64,000 nt of DNA from an uncultured Roseibium sp. (GTDB lineage Bacteria; Pseudomonadota; Alphaproteobacteria; Rhizobiales; Stappiaceae). The notes under the pieces were generated by a model, which saw only the letters and a list, made by a program, of their open reading frames with translations, made no database searches and was not told the DNA's origin. Positions 23,026 to 31,846 of the stretch are shown piece by piece. The stretch is taken from NCBI RefSeq assembly GCF_963675985.1, contig NZ_OY780958.1:682001-746000 (forward strand), in the 5' to 3' direction. The first letter of the stretch is position 1. Each line of letters starts with the position of its first letter. A program made the translations under genes and the position numbers.

Positions 23026-23304
23026 GTGGCACGTTCGATCTGGAAAGGTCCGTTTGTTGACGGGTATCTGCTGAAGAAAGCGGACAAGGTTCGTGAATCC
23101 GGCCGCAACGAGGTCATCAAGACCTGGAGCCGCCGCTCGACGATTCTGCCGCAGTTCGTCGGTCTCACCTTCGGTGTCTACAACGGTCAGAAGCACGTTC
23201 CGGTGCTGGTGTCTGAAGAGATGATTGGTCACAAGTTCGGCGAGTTCTCGCCGACCCGGACCTATTATGGACACGGCGCTGACAAGAAGGCGAAGAGGAA
23301 GTAA
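23026..23304 (+). CDS. rpsS: 30S ribosomal protein S19
   Basis: 92 aa, starting with GTG at 23026 behind AAGGACAAGG. S19 is part of the 30S head and contacts S13 and the A-site tRNA. The family signature with LVSEEMIGHKFGEFSPTRT lies in the C-terminal half. Two nt separate it from rplV. Confidence 0.98.
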   Translation: MARSIWKGPFVDGYLLKKADKVRESGRNEVIKTWSRRSTILPQFVGLTFGVYNGQKHVPVLVSEEMIGHKFGEFSPTRTYYGHGADKKAKRK

Positions 23305-23306
23305 CG

Positions 23307-23687
23307 ATGGGCAAGCCGAAGGGTGAGCGGACGCTCGCTGACAACGAGGCCCGGGCAATGACCCGCATGCTGCGCGTTTCTCCGCGCAAGCTGAACCTCG
23401 TTGCTGCTGCTATCCGCGGCAAGAAGGTCGGAACCGCGATTGCGGACCTGACGTTCTCCCGCAAGCGTATCGCTCAGGATGTCAAGAAGACCCTGATGTC
23501 TGCGATTGCGAATGCGGAAAACAACCACGACCTGGATATCGACAACCTGGTGGTTGCCGAAGCTCATGTTGGCAAGGCTTTTGTCATCAAGCGTTTCCAG
23601 CCCCGTGCACGCGGTCGTGTTGGCCGGATCGAGAAGCCGTTCTCGAACCTGACCATCGTTGTCCGTGAAGTCGAGGAGAGTGCCTGA
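23307..23687 (+). CDS. rplV: 50S ribosomal protein L22
   Basis: 126 aa. L22 sends a beta-hairpin into the exit tunnel where macrolides bind. The hairpin sequence FQPRARGRVGRIEKPFSNL (about residues 95-113) has no deletion of the kind linked to erythromycin resistance. Its TGA overlaps the rpsC ATG by one base. Confidence 0.98.
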   Translation: MGKPKGERTLADNEARAMTRMLRVSPRKLNLVAAAIRGKKVGTAIADLTFSRKRIAQDVKKTLMSAIANAENNHDLDIDNLVVAEAHVGKAFVIKRFQPRARGRVGRIEKPFSNLTIVVREVEESA

Positions 23688-24415
23688 TGGGACACAAAGT
23701 CAACCCGATCGGCATGCGCCTCGGGATCAACCGCACCTGGGATTCGCGTTGGTACGCCAACAAGGGTGAGTATGGCGATCTTCTGCACGAAGATTTCCGC
23801 ATCCGTGAATTTCTGCTCAACGAACTGAAGCAGGCAGCTGTTTCCAAGGTCGTTATCGAGCGCCCGCACCGCAAGTGCCGCGTTACCATCCACTCCGGTC
23901 GTCCGGGTGTGGTTATCGGCAAGAAGGGTGCGGACATCGAGCGTCTTCGCAAGAAGATCGCCGAGATCACCAATTCGGAAGTGCACATCAACATCGTTGA
24001 AGTGCGCAAGCCGGAAATCGATGCGACGCTGGTCGCCGCTTCGATCGCACAGCAGCTGGAACGCCGTGTTGCCTTCCGCCGCGCCATGAAGCGGGCCGTT
24101 CAGTCGGCTATGCGTCTGGGCGCTCAGGGCATCCGGATCAACTGCGGTGGCCGTCTCGGTGGCGCTGAAATCGCGCGTATCGAGTGGTACCGCGAAGGCC
24201 GCGTGCCGCTGCACACCCTGCGCGCCGACATCGACTACGGTGTCGCATCCGCTCACACCGCTTACGGTGTCTGCGGCGTGAAGGTGTGGATCTTCAAGGG
24301 TGAGATCCTCGAGCACGACCCGATGGCGTCTGAACGCCGTGCGACGTCCGGCTCGGATTCAAACCAGGGTGATCGCGGCGGACGCCGGGATCGTGGTCGC
24401 GAGCGCGCAGCTTAA
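23687..24415 (+). CDS. rpsC: 30S ribosomal protein S3
   Basis: 242 aa. S3 forms part of the mRNA entry tunnel. The KH domain carries VVIGKKGADIERLRKKI (about residues 75-91). The C-terminal domain ends in an Arg/Gly/Asp-rich tail (GDRGGRRDRGRERAA), typical of alphaproteobacteria. The stop codon lies inside a 19-bp palindrome (24407-24425), and 47 nt separate it from rplP, the widest gap in this part of the operon. Confidence 0.98.
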   Translation: MGHKVNPIGMRLGINRTWDSRWYANKGEYGDLLHEDFRIREFLLNELKQAAVSKVVIERPHRKCRVTIHSGRPGVVIGKKGADIERLRKKIAEITNSEVHINIVEVRKPEIDATLVAASIAQQLERRVAFRRAMKRAVQSAMRLGAQGIRINCGGRLGGAEIARIEWYREGRVPLHTLRADIDYGVASAHTAYGVCGVKVWIFKGEILEHDPMASERRATSGSDSNQGDRGGRRDRGRERAA

Positions 24416-24425
24416 ATTAAGCTGC
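24407..24425. other. Palindrome over the rpsC stop codon
   Basis: GCAGCTTAAATTAAGCTGC: perfect 9-bp arms around a single A. The rpsC TAA (24413-24415) is in the middle. As RNA it can form an 8-bp stem with a 3-nt loop. No T-run follows. It could mark an mRNA processing or stabilising site between rpsC and rplP. Confidence 0.5.
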
Positions 24426-24462
24426 ACGACGTTCGTCAAACACTAGGAACGAGAGAAGAACG

Positions 24463-24876
24463 ATGCTGCAACCGAAGCGAACGAAGTTCCGCAAGCAGCA
24501 CAAGGGCCGCATCCACGGTCTGTCGAAGGGAGGCACCGACCTCAACTTCGGCAACTACGGTCTGAAGGCGTTGGAGCCGGAGCGGGTTACCGCTCGTCAG
24601 ATCGAGGCAGCCCGTCGTGCCATGACCCGTCACATGAAGCGTGCGGGCCGTGTTTGGATCCGCATCTTCCCGGATGTGCCGGTCTCCACCAAGCCGGCTG
24701 AAGTCCGGATGGGTAAGGGTAAGGGGTCTCCGGATTACTGGGCGTGCCGCGTCAAGCCCGGCCGGGTCATGTTCGAGATCGATGGTGTGCCGGAAGATGT
24801 TGCGCGCGAAGCAATGCGTCTTGCCGCTGCCAAGCTGCCGATCAAGTGCCGGTTCATTCAGCGTATCGGCGAATAA
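24463..24876 (+). CDS. rplP: 50S ribosomal protein L16
   Basis: 137 aa. L16 supports A-site tRNA accommodation. The opening MLQPKRTKFRKQHKGRIHG and the RVKPGRVMFEIDGV segment match the family. It is 21 nt ahead of rpmC. Confidence 0.98.
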   Translation: MLQPKRTKFRKQHKGRIHGLSKGGTDLNFGNYGLKALEPERVTARQIEAARRAMTRHMKRAGRVWIRIFPDVPVSTKPAEVRMGKGKGSPDYWACRVKPGRVMFEIDGVPEDVAREAMRLAAAKLPIKCRFIQRIGE

Positions 24877-24897
24877 GGCAGTCGAGGAGTTAAAGCC

Positions 24898-25098
24898 ATG
24901 AAGGCGACAGACGTAAGGGCAAAGACCCTGGACGAGCTCCGCACGGAACTCGAAGGCCTGAAGAAAGAGCAGTTCAACCTGCGCTTCCAGAAGGCGACCG
25001 GTCAGCTCGAAAACACGGGGCGCGTTCGGCAGGTTCGCCGGCAGATCGCGCAAATTCAGACGATCATGCGCGAAAAGCGCGTGACGGCAAGCGCGTAA
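24898..25098 (+). CDS. rpmC: 50S ribosomal protein L29
   Basis: 66 aa, two long helices. L29 sits beside L23 at the tunnel exit. The motif KKEQFNLRFQKATGQLENTG (about residues 22-41) is typical. It lies 10 nt before rpsQ. Confidence 0.97.
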   Translation: MKATDVRAKTLDELRTELEGLKKEQFNLRFQKATGQLENTGRVRQVRRQIAQIQTIMREKRVTASA

Positions 25099-25108
25099 GG
25101 AGACGGAT

Positions 25109-25336
25109 ATGCCGAAGCGCATTTTGCAGGGCACCGTTGTCAGCAACGCGAATGACAAATCGGTGACGGTGAAGGTGGAGCGTCGCTTCACACACCCGCT
25201 GCTCAAGAAGACCGTGCGCCGGTCCAAAAAGTACCGCGCGCATGACGAAGCAAACAAGTATCAGGTTGGCGACATTGTTCAGATCGAAGAATGCGCGCCG
25301 ATCTCCAAAAACAAGCGTTGGACCGTGGTCAATTGA
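25109..25336 (+). CDS. rpsQ: 30S ribosomal protein S17
   Basis: 75 aa OB-fold protein binding 16S rRNA early in assembly. The sequence LQGTVVSNANDKSVTVKVER opens the domain, followed by HPLLKKTVRRSKKY. A 69-nt gap precedes rplN, at the usual S10/spc operon boundary. I see no clear promoter in it. Confidence 0.97.
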   Translation: MPKRILQGTVVSNANDKSVTVKVERRFTHPLLKKTVRRSKKYRAHDEANKYQVGDIVQIEECAPISKNKRWTVVN

Positions 25337-25405
25337 CCATGCTCTAAAGGTTGAGCATCAGGCGCCCGTGGCAGGTGCGCCGGACAGAGAACAAGGCAGC
25401 CAGTC

Positions 25406-25774
25406 ATGATTCAGATGCAAACAAACCTCGACGTGGCCGACAATTCCGGCGCCCGTCGTGTCATGTGCATCAAAGTGCTCGGCGGCTCAAAGCGCAAATA
25501 CGCCCAGGTTGGGGACATCATCGTCGTCAGCGTGAAAGAGGCTATTCCGCGGGGCCGCGTCAAGAAGGGCGACGTGATGAAGGCTGTCGTCGTGCGCACG
25601 GCGAAAGATATTCGCCGCCCCGACGGCAGCGTGATCCGGTTCGACCGCAATGCGGCCGTTCTGGTGAACAACAACAAGGAACCGGTCGGCACCCGTATCT
25701 TCGGTCCGGTGCCGCGCGAACTCCGTGCAAAGAACCATATGAAAATCATCTCGCTCGCGCCGGAGGTGCTCTGA
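25406..25774 (+). CDS. rplN: 50S ribosomal protein L14
   Basis: 122 aa beta-barrel protein of the subunit interface, contacting L19 and the silencing factor RsfS. The start MIQMQTNLDVADNSGARRVM is characteristic. It is the first gene of the spc segment. Its TGA overlaps the rplX ATG by one base. Confidence 0.98.
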   Translation: MIQMQTNLDVADNSGARRVMCIKVLGGSKRKYAQVGDIIVVSVKEAIPRGRVKKGDVMKAVVVRTAKDIRRPDGSVIRFDRNAAVLVNNNKEPVGTRIFGPVPRELRAKNHMKIISLAPEVL

Positions 25775-26091
25775 TGGCTGCGAAAATTAAATCAGGCGAC
25801 ACGGTTATCGTGCTGACGGGTCGCGACAAGGGCAAGACCGGCGAAGTCATCAAGATGATGCCGGACGACAACAAGGCCCTGGTTCGCGGCGTAAACATGG
25901 TGCGTCGTCACCAGCGCCAGACCCAGACGCAGGAAGGCGGGATCGTCGCTAAGGAAGCGCCGATCCACCTGTCGAACATCGCGATTGCCGATCCGAAGGA
26001 CGGCAAGGCAACGCGCGTCGGTTTCAAGGTGCAGGAAGACGGCACCAAGGTCCGTGTGGCCAAGCGTTCGGGAGATCTGATCGATGGCTGA
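25774..26091 (+). CDS. rplX: 50S ribosomal protein L24
   Basis: 105 aa. L24 starts 50S assembly and carries an N-terminal KOW motif (KSGDTVIVLTGRDKGKTGEV). The start at ATG 25774 fits the family. The open frame extends far upstream but that part is out-of-frame rplN sequence. It overlaps rplE by 8 nt. Confidence 0.98.
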   Translation: MAAKIKSGDTVIVLTGRDKGKTGEVIKMMPDDNKALVRGVNMVRRHQRQTQTQEGGIVAKEAPIHLSNIAIADPKDGKATRVGFKVQEDGTKVRVAKRSGDLIDG

Positions 26092-26641
26092 GACCAATAC
26101 CATGCCGCGTCTGCGTCAGCAGTATGACAGCGTCATCCGGCAACAGCTGCAGGAAAAGTTCAATTACAAGAACCCCATGCAGGTGCCGGCTCTGGATAAA
26201 ATCGTCTTGAATATCGGTGTCGGCGAAGCCGTTGCCGATTCCAAGAAGGCGCGTATCGCCGCTGAGGATCTGGCTCTGATCGCAGGTCAGAAGCCGGTGA
26301 TCACCAAGGCGAAAAAGTCGATCGCGACCTTCAAGGTTCGCGAAGACATGCCGCTGGGTGCGAAGGTGACCCTTCGCCGCCAGCAGATGTACGAATTCCT
26401 GGACCGCCTGATCACCATCGCGCTTCCGCGCGTTCGTGACTTCCGCGGTTTGAACCCGAAGTCCTTCGACGGCCGCGGCAACTACGCCATGGGCATCAAG
26501 GAACATATCGTGTTCCCGGAAATCGAGTACGACAAGGTCGACCAGATCTGGGGTATGGACGTGATCGTCTGCACCACGGCTCCGAATGATGACGAGGCGC
26601 GCGAGCTTCTGCGCGCGTTCAACTTCCCGTTCAGCAAGTAA
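26084..26641 (+). CDS. rplE: 50S ribosomal protein L5
   Basis: 185 aa. L5 binds 5S rRNA and touches P-site tRNA. Conserved PALDKIVLNIGVGEA (about 33-47) and GQKPVITKAKKSIATFKVR are present. The gene overlaps rplX by 8 nt, which implies coupled translation. It lies 29 nt before rpsN. Confidence 0.98.
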   Translation: MAETNTMPRLRQQYDSVIRQQLQEKFNYKNPMQVPALDKIVLNIGVGEAVADSKKARIAAEDLALIAGQKPVITKAKKSIATFKVREDMPLGAKVTLRRQQMYEFLDRLITIALPRVRDFRGLNPKSFDGRGNYAMGIKEHIVFPEIEYDKVDQIWGMDVIVCTTAPNDDEARELLRAFNFPFSK

Positions 26642-26670
26642 GCGGCGCGGGAAAGGAACGAGGAACGACG

Positions 26671-26976
26671 ATGGCGAAGAAGAGCGCGGTCGAAAAAAAC
26701 AAGCGTCGCGAGAGGCTTGTCGAGAAATACGCTGAGAAGCGCGCTGCCCTCAAGGCAATGGCCAAGGACGAGAGCCTGTCCCTTGAAGAGCGGTTCAATG
26801 CACGTCTCAAGCTGGCGAAACTGCCGCGGAATTCCGCGCCGAACCGGGTTCGCAACCGTTGCGAAGTCTCGGGCCGGCCGCGCGGCTACTATCGTAAGCT
26901 GAAGATGTCGCGTATCGCGCTTCGTGAACTGGGTTCCCTGGGCAAGATCCCGGGCCTGGTCAAGTCGAGCTGGTAA
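26671..26976 (+). CDS. rpsN: 30S ribosomal protein S14 (zinc-free type)
   Basis: 101 aa, the long C-minus form. Only one Cys remains (RNRCEVSGRPRGYY), where zinc-binding S14 proteins have two CxxC pairs. S14 belongs to the 30S head near S3 and S10. It is 12 nt before rpsH. Confidence 0.98.
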   Translation: MAKKSAVEKNKRRERLVEKYAEKRAALKAMAKDESLSLEERFNARLKLAKLPRNSAPNRVRNRCEVSGRPRGYYRKLKMSRIALRELGSLGKIPGLVKSSW

Positions 26977-26988
26977 GGAGAAACTCCG

Positions 26989-27387
26989 ATGGCAATTTCC
27001 GATCCGTTGGGGGATATGCTGACCCGGATCCGCAACGCACAGATGCGTCGCAAGGGCAAGGTCAGCTCACCAAGTTCCAAATTGCGTGCACATGTGCTTG
27101 ATGTGCTCGCAAAGGAAGGCTACATCCGTGGCTACACGACGGTTGAATACGAGGGCGGCAAGTCCGAGTTGGAAATCGAACTGAAGTATTTCGATGGCGA
27201 ACCGGTCATCCGCACGATTGAGCGGGTCTCCAAGCCGGGCCGCCGGGTTTATTCTTCGGTAAAGAACATCCCGCATGTCTCCAATGGCCTGGGCGTGTCG
27301 ATCCTTTCGACTCCGCGCGGCGTCATGAGCGACCATCAGGCGCGGGACGAAAACGTAGGCGGCGAGGTTCTGTGCCGCGTCTTCTGA
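26989..27387 (+). CDS. rpsH: 30S ribosomal protein S8
   Basis: 132 aa. S8 binds the central domain of 16S rRNA and in E. coli represses the spc operon at the L5 region. MAISDPLGDMLTRIRNAQ opens it. The C-terminal LSTPRGVMSDHQARDENVGG is conserved. A 41-nt gap precedes rplF. Confidence 0.98.
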   Translation: MAISDPLGDMLTRIRNAQMRRKGKVSSPSSKLRAHVLDVLAKEGYIRGYTTVEYEGGKSELEIELKYFDGEPVIRTIERVSKPGRRVYSSVKNIPHVSNGLGVSILSTPRGVMSDHQARDENVGGEVLCRVF

Positions 27388-27428
27388 CGCGGTGCACTCG
27401 CCTTAACTGAAACGACAAGGTTGGTCAG

Positions 27429-27962
27429 ATGTCTCGAATTGGCAAAAAGCCAGTCCCCGTGCCAAGCGGGGTAACGGCAACGATCAACGGCCAGACGGTT
27501 GAGGTCAAAGGGCCGAAGGGGGAACTCTCCTTCATGCTCAATGACAACGTGCTGGTCGAAATGACGGACGACGGTATCAAGGTTGATCCGCGCGGTAACA
27601 CCAAGATGGCTCGCTCCATGTGGGGCATGAGCCGGACCATGGTGCAGAACATCGTCACGGGCGTGAGTGACGGCTTCGAACGGAAGCTGGAAATCACCGG
27701 TGTCGGTTACCGTGCACAGGTCCAGGGTTCGAACCTTCAGCTGGCGCTGGGTTTCTCGCACGATGTCCTGTATCCGATCCCGACAGGGATCGACATCAAG
27801 TGCCCGAAGCCGACGGAGATCGTTATCTCCGGCATCGATAAGCAGACAGTAGGCCAGGTTGCGGCCGAAATCCGCAAATTCCGCCCGCCGGAGCCCTACA
27901 AGGGCAAGGGCGTTCGTTATGCGGACGAGTTCATCGTCCGCAAAGAAGGCAAGAAGAAGTAA
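27429..27962 (+). CDS. rplF: 50S ribosomal protein L6
   Basis: 177 aa, two related alpha-beta domains near the factor-binding site. MSRIGKKPVPVPSGVTATI opens it. The family signature PEPYKGKGVRYADEFIVRKE lies at the C terminus. It is 12 nt before rplR. Confidence 0.98.
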   Translation: MSRIGKKPVPVPSGVTATINGQTVEVKGPKGELSFMLNDNVLVEMTDDGIKVDPRGNTKMARSMWGMSRTMVQNIVTGVSDGFERKLEITGVGYRAQVQGSNLQLALGFSHDVLYPIPTGIDIKCPKPTEIVISGIDKQTVGQVAAEIRKFRPPEPYKGKGVRYADEFIVRKEGKKK

Positions 27963-27974
27963 CGGACCCAGATC

Positions 27975-28337
27975 ATGGCGAACAGCAAAATTGCTTTCGA
28001 ACGCCGCCGCGATCGCGTGCGCCGTTCTATCAAGAAGGTGGCGAACGGACGTCCGCGGCTTTCTATCTTCCGCTCGTCGAAGCAGATCTATGCTCAGATC
28101 ATCGACGACGGCAAAGGACAGACCATTGCCTCTGCCTCGACGATCGAAAAGGATCTGAAGGGCAACCTGAAGACGGGCGCCGATACCGCTGCTGCCGCAG
28201 CCGTCGGCAAGCTTGTTGCCGAGCGCGCTCTGGCTGCCGGCGTCAAGCAGGTCGTGTTCGACCGGGGCGGATACATGTATCATGGGCGCATCAAGGCGCT
28301 TGCCGATGCAGCCCGCGAAGGCGGACTGGAATTCTGA
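27975..28337 (+). CDS. rplR: 50S ribosomal protein L18
   Basis: 120 aa. L18 binds 5S rRNA together with L5. The basic N terminus (ERRRDRVRRSIKK) and the FDRGGYMYHGRIKALADAAR block near the C terminus match the family. It is 41 nt before rpsE. Confidence 0.98.
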   Translation: MANSKIAFERRRDRVRRSIKKVANGRPRLSIFRSSKQIYAQIIDDGKGQTIASASTIEKDLKGNLKTGADTAAAAAVGKLVAERALAAGVKQVVFDRGGYMYHGRIKALADAAREGGLEF

Positions 28338-28378
28338 CCAGCGCCCGTTGGCGCTCCTAAGAACGGAAGACGTAAAAA

Positions 28379-28942
28379 ATGGCGAGACAGGATAATCGCG
28401 ATCGCGACGAGCGAGACAGCGAATTCGTCGACAAGCTGGTCCACATCAACCGCGTCGCCAAGGTGGTCAAGGGTGGCCGCCGTTTCGGCTTCGCAGCGCT
28501 GGTCGTCGTCGGCGATCAGAAGGGCCGTGTCGGCTTCGGTCATGGCAAGGCACGTGAAGTGCCGGAAGCCATCCGCAAGGCAACGGAAGCTGCCAAGCGC
28601 ACCATGATCCGCGTTCCCCTACGGGAAGGCCGGACCCTCCACCACGATGTGGAAGGTCGTCACGGTGCCGGCAAGGTTCTGCTGCGTGCGGCTCCGGCCG
28701 GTACCGGTATAATTGCCGGTGGTCCGATGCGTGCGGTTTTCGAAACGCTCGGCGTGCAGGACGTGGTGGCGAAGTCCCTGGGGACCTCCAACCCCTACAA
28801 CATGGTTCGCGCTACTTTTGCAGCGCTGACCAAGGAAGACAGCCCGCGTTCGGTCGCGGCACGCCGTGGCCTGAAGGTCTCGGTGCTGCAATCGCGCCGT
28901 CGTGATAAAGATGATGCGGCTCCGGCGGCTGCCGAGGCTTGA
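28379..28942 (+). CDS. rpsE: 30S ribosomal protein S5
   Basis: 187 aa. S5 takes part in decoding accuracy and mRNA unwinding. The double-stranded-RNA-binding-like N-terminal domain (about 22-88) and the C-terminal domain with TGIIAGGPMRAVFE are intact. The spectinomycin loop (KVVKGGRRFGF) is wild type. An Ala-rich tail is alphaproteobacterial in style. Confidence 0.98.
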   Translation: MARQDNRDRDERDSEFVDKLVHINRVAKVVKGGRRFGFAALVVVGDQKGRVGFGHGKAREVPEAIRKATEAAKRTMIRVPLREGRTLHHDVEGRHGAGKVLLRAAPAGTGIIAGGPMRAVFETLGVQDVVAKSLGTSNPYNMVRATFAALTKEDSPRSVAARRGLKVSVLQSRRRDKDDAAPAAAEA

Positions 28943-28983
28943 CCTCGGCCGCTCCGGTACCCAGCTGAATAAGGGTTAGTTCC

Positions 28984-29178
28984 ATGGCGAACACCGAAAA
29001 CACTGTCACGGTCGAACAGATCGGCAGCCCGCTGCGCCGTCCTAAGGACCAGCGCGCGACGCTCATCGGTCTCGGCCTGAACAAGATGCACCGCCGTTCC
29101 ACACTGAAGGACACTCCGGAAGTGCGCGGCATGATCAATAAGGTCCAGCATCTCGTTCGCGTCGTCGAAGACGCGTAA
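28984..29178 (+). CDS. rpmD: 50S ribosomal protein L30
   Basis: 64 aa. A small ferredoxin-like ribosomal protein. VEQIGSPLRRPKDQRATLIG and LNKMHRRS are the family blocks. It is 21 nt before rplO. Confidence 0.97.
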   Translation: MANTENTVTVEQIGSPLRRPKDQRATLIGLGLNKMHRRSTLKDTPEVRGMINKVQHLVRVVEDA

Positions 29179-29199
29179 CCGGGATCGGGAGATAAAAAG

Positions 29200-29667
29200 A
29201 TGAAGCTCAACGAACTCAGGGACAATCCCGGTTCTAATTCGAGCCGCACCCGCGTCGGACGCGGCATCGGTTCGGGCAAGGGCAAGACCGGTGGCCGTGG
29301 CGTGAAGGGGCAGAAGTCCCGTTCCGGCGTTGCGATCAAAGGCTTTGAAGGCGGTCAGATGCCGCTTCACCGCCGTCTGCCGAAGCGCGGCTTTACGAAC
29401 ATTTTCGCCAAGGAATACAATGTTGTTTCCCTTGGCCGTGTTCAGCAGGCGATTGATGCCGGCAAGCTCGATGCAGCAGCGGCCGTTACGGTCGAAGCAC
29501 TCAAGGCCGCCGGTATAGTCAAGCGCGTCAAGGACGGTGTCCGTCTGGTAAGCGATGGCGAACTCAAGGCCGCTGTCACCTTTGAAATCGCCGGTGCCTC
29601 CAAGGCGGCTGCTGAAGCGGTTGAAAAGGCTGGCGGCAAGGTTGTCGTTCTGGGAGCTCAGGCCTAA
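29200..29667 (+). CDS. rplO: 50S ribosomal protein L15
   Basis: 155 aa. A late assembly protein with a glycine/arginine-rich extended N terminus (RTRVGRGIGSGKGKTGGRG) that runs into 23S rRNA, and a globular C-terminal domain. It is 50 nt before secY. Confidence 0.98.
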   Translation: MKLNELRDNPGSNSSRTRVGRGIGSGKGKTGGRGVKGQKSRSGVAIKGFEGGQMPLHRRLPKRGFTNIFAKEYNVVSLGRVQQAIDAGKLDAAAAVTVEALKAAGIVKRVKDGVRLVSDGELKAAVTFEIAGASKAAAEAVEKAGGKVVVLGAQA

Positions 29668-29717
29668 CAGGCCTGGGCTTTTCCCGTTTGTCGGCACAAA
29701 ACTGACCGGAGTAGGGC

Positions 29718-31052
29718 ATGGCATCCGCCGCCGAACAACTGGCGTCAAATCTCAATTTCTCAGCTTTCGCCAAGGCTGAAGAACTCAAGAAGCGCATCTG
29801 GTTCACGCTGGGGGCGCTTTTGGTTTATCGACTGGGGACTTACATCCCGCTTCCGGGCATCAATCCGGAAGCCTTCGCGAACGCCTTCAACCAGGCGCAG
29901 TCCGGCATCATCGGCATGTTCAACATGTTCTCCGGTGGCGCGGTTCAGCGTATGGCGATTTTCGCGCTCGGCATCATGCCGTATATCTCCGCCTCCATCA
30001 TCATGCAGCTGATGACGACCGTCGTGCCGTCGCTGGAGCAGATGAAGAAGGAAGGGGAGCAGGGACGTAAGGTCATCAATCAGTACACCCGCTACGGCAC
30101 GGTGATCCTGGCTGCGTTCCAGGCCTACGGCATCGCTGTCGGGCTTGAAGGCGCAACCAACGTTGTTTCCGATCCGGGCTGGTTCTTCCGTGCTTCAACG
30201 GTGATCACACTGGTCGGCGGCACCATGTTCCTGATGTGGCTGGGTGAACAGATCACCTCGCGCGGCATCGGCAACGGTATTTCCCTCATCATTTTCGCCG
30301 GTATCGTTGCCGGGCTGCCGTCTGCTGTCGTTTCGACCCTGGAGTTGGGCCGTCAGGGCGCGCTCGCTACCTGGATCATCCTGCTGGTGATCGTGGTGGC
30401 GGTTGCGGTTATCGGTGTGATCGTCTTCATGGAACGGGCGCAGCGGCGTCTGCTGATCCAGTATCCGAAGCGCCAGATGGGCAATCGGATGTTTGAGGGC
30501 AACACGTCGTTCCTGCCTTTGAAGCTGAATACCGCCGGTGTTATTCCGCCAATCTTCGCGTCTTCGCTGCTGCTGGTTCCGGCCACGATTTCCGGCTTTG
30601 CTGGACAGGGCGGGCAGAATGAATGGGTGACCACCATCACGGCCCTGCTGGGTCACGGCCAGCCGCTCTACATGATCTTCTACGCGAGCATGATCATCTT
30701 CTTCTGCTTCTTCTATACGGCAATCGTGTTCAACCCGAGCGATACGGCCGACAATCTGAAGAAGCACGGCGGCTTTATACCGGGTATTCGTCCGGGTGAG
30801 CGGACTGCGCAGTACATCGATTATGTGCTGACTCGCATCACCGTGGTGGGTGCAATCTACATCACCCTCGTTTGTCTATTACCCGAATTCCTCATTTCGG
30901 CGACCGGCGTTCCGTTCTATTTCGGGGGAACCTCGCTTTTGATTGTGGTCAGCGTGACCATGGATACTGTATCCCAGATCCAGGGCCATCTGCTCGCTCA
31001 TCAGTACGAGGGCCTTGTGAAGAAAGCGAAACTTAGGGGGAGACGTCGATGA
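29718..31052 (+). CDS. secY: Preprotein translocase subunit SecY
   Basis: 444 aa inner-membrane protein with ten predicted transmembrane helices. It forms the Sec protein-conducting channel with SecE (encoded at 2930) and SecG. The signatures GIMPYISASIIMQLM (near residues 90-104) and TSRGIGNGISLIIFAGI (near 177-193) are present. Its stop overlaps adk by 4 nt (ATGA), the normal alphaproteobacterial secY-adk junction. Confidence 0.99.
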   Translation: MASAAEQLASNLNFSAFAKAEELKKRIWFTLGALLVYRLGTYIPLPGINPEAFANAFNQAQSGIIGMFNMFSGGAVQRMAIFALGIMPYISASIIMQLMTTVVPSLEQMKKEGEQGRKVINQYTRYGTVILAAFQAYGIAVGLEGATNVVSDPGWFFRASTVITLVGGTMFLMWLGEQITSRGIGNGISLIIFAGIVAGLPSAVVSTLELGRQGALATWIILLVIVVAVAVIGVIVFMERAQRRLLIQYPKRQMGNRMFEGNTSFLPLKLNTAGVIPPIFASSLLLVPATISGFAGQGGQNEWVTTITALLGHGQPLYMIFYASMIIFFCFFYTAIVFNPSDTADNLKKHGGFIPGIRPGERTAQYIDYVLTRITVVGAIYITLVCLLPEFLISATGVPFYFGGTSLLIVVSVTMDTVSQIQGHLLAHQYEGLVKKAKLRGRRR

Positions 31053-31645
31053 GGCTCATACTGGTCGGACCGCCGGGGGCGGGGAAGGGAACGCAGGCTA
31101 CGCGCCTGGTCGCCAAACATGGCATTCCCCAACTGTCTACGGGTGACATGCTGCGGGCAGCCGTTGCCGCGCAGACGCCGATCGGCCTGAAGGCCAAGGA
31201 AGTCATGGATACTGGCGGCCTGGTGTCCGACGAGATCGTCGTCGGTATCATCCGGGACCGGATCGGCGAAGAGGATGCGCAAAAGGGTTTCATCCTCGAT
31301 GGCTTTCCGCGCACGCTTGCCCAGGCGGAAGCCCTGGATGAGATGCTGACCGAAAAAGGCATCAAGCTGGACTGCGTTCTCGAACTCCGGGTCGATCAGG
31401 AAAAGCTCGTTGGCCGAATCATCAACCGCGCCGAGGAAGCCAAGGCGCGGGGCGAAGCGGTCCGCAAGGACGACGATCCGGATGTCTTCAAGCAGCGCCT
31501 TGAAGCCTATAACCGGGACACTGCGGTGGTCGTGCCTTATTACGACAAGAACGGCCTTTTGACCGTTGTTGACGGAATGCAGTCAATCGACGAGGTGACG
31601 GCGGCGATCGAAGCCGTGTTGTCTGGTCTTGACGAAAACGTTTAG
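31049..31645 (+). CDS. adk: Adenylate kinase
   Basis: 198 aa. Interconverts ATP plus AMP with two ADP. The P-loop GPPGAGKGT lies at residues 7-15. The AMP-binding LSTGDMLRAAV and FPRTLAQAEAL motifs follow. The LID is the short type (after GRIINRAEE) with no zinc-binding cysteines. It is translationally coupled to secY. The 201-nt gap to rpsM is the largest in the string from rpsL to rplQ. Confidence 0.98.
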   Translation: MRLILVGPPGAGKGTQATRLVAKHGIPQLSTGDMLRAAVAAQTPIGLKAKEVMDTGGLVSDEIVVGIIRDRIGEEDAQKGFILDGFPRTLAQAEALDEMLTEKGIKLDCVLELRVDQEKLVGRIINRAEEAKARGEAVRKDDDPDVFKQRLEAYNRDTAVVVPYYDKNGLLTVVDGMQSIDEVTAAIEAVLSGLDENV

Positions 31646-31656
31646 AGCCGTTAAAC
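31628..31656 (+). promoter_or_regulatory. Possible internal promoter for rpsM-rpsK-rpoA-rplQ
   Basis: CTTGAC at 31628-31633, 17 bp, TTAAAC at 31651-31656, overlapping the end of adk. CGTTTA (31639-31644) and TAAACG (31652-31657) also form an inverted repeat here. Closer to rpsM, GCGGCCG (31810-31816) pairs with CGGTCGC (31823-31829) over TTTTTG. The long leader would fit separate control of the alpha segment, but the promoter match is modest. Confidence 0.3.
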
Positions 31657-31846
31657 GACGCGCTCAATCTGAAATGAGTGGTGTCGCTCCCGTCTTTCGC
31701 GGGACCGGCACATTCTGTGCTTGGTGAACCAGCTTCCGTTGGGAGACCTCGCAAAAACAAGCGCTCCGCAAGGGCCGGCCTCCACCGGACGCGGGGAATA
31801 ATAGTGGACGCGGCCGTTTTTGCGGTCGCCAGAAATGGAGACGAAC

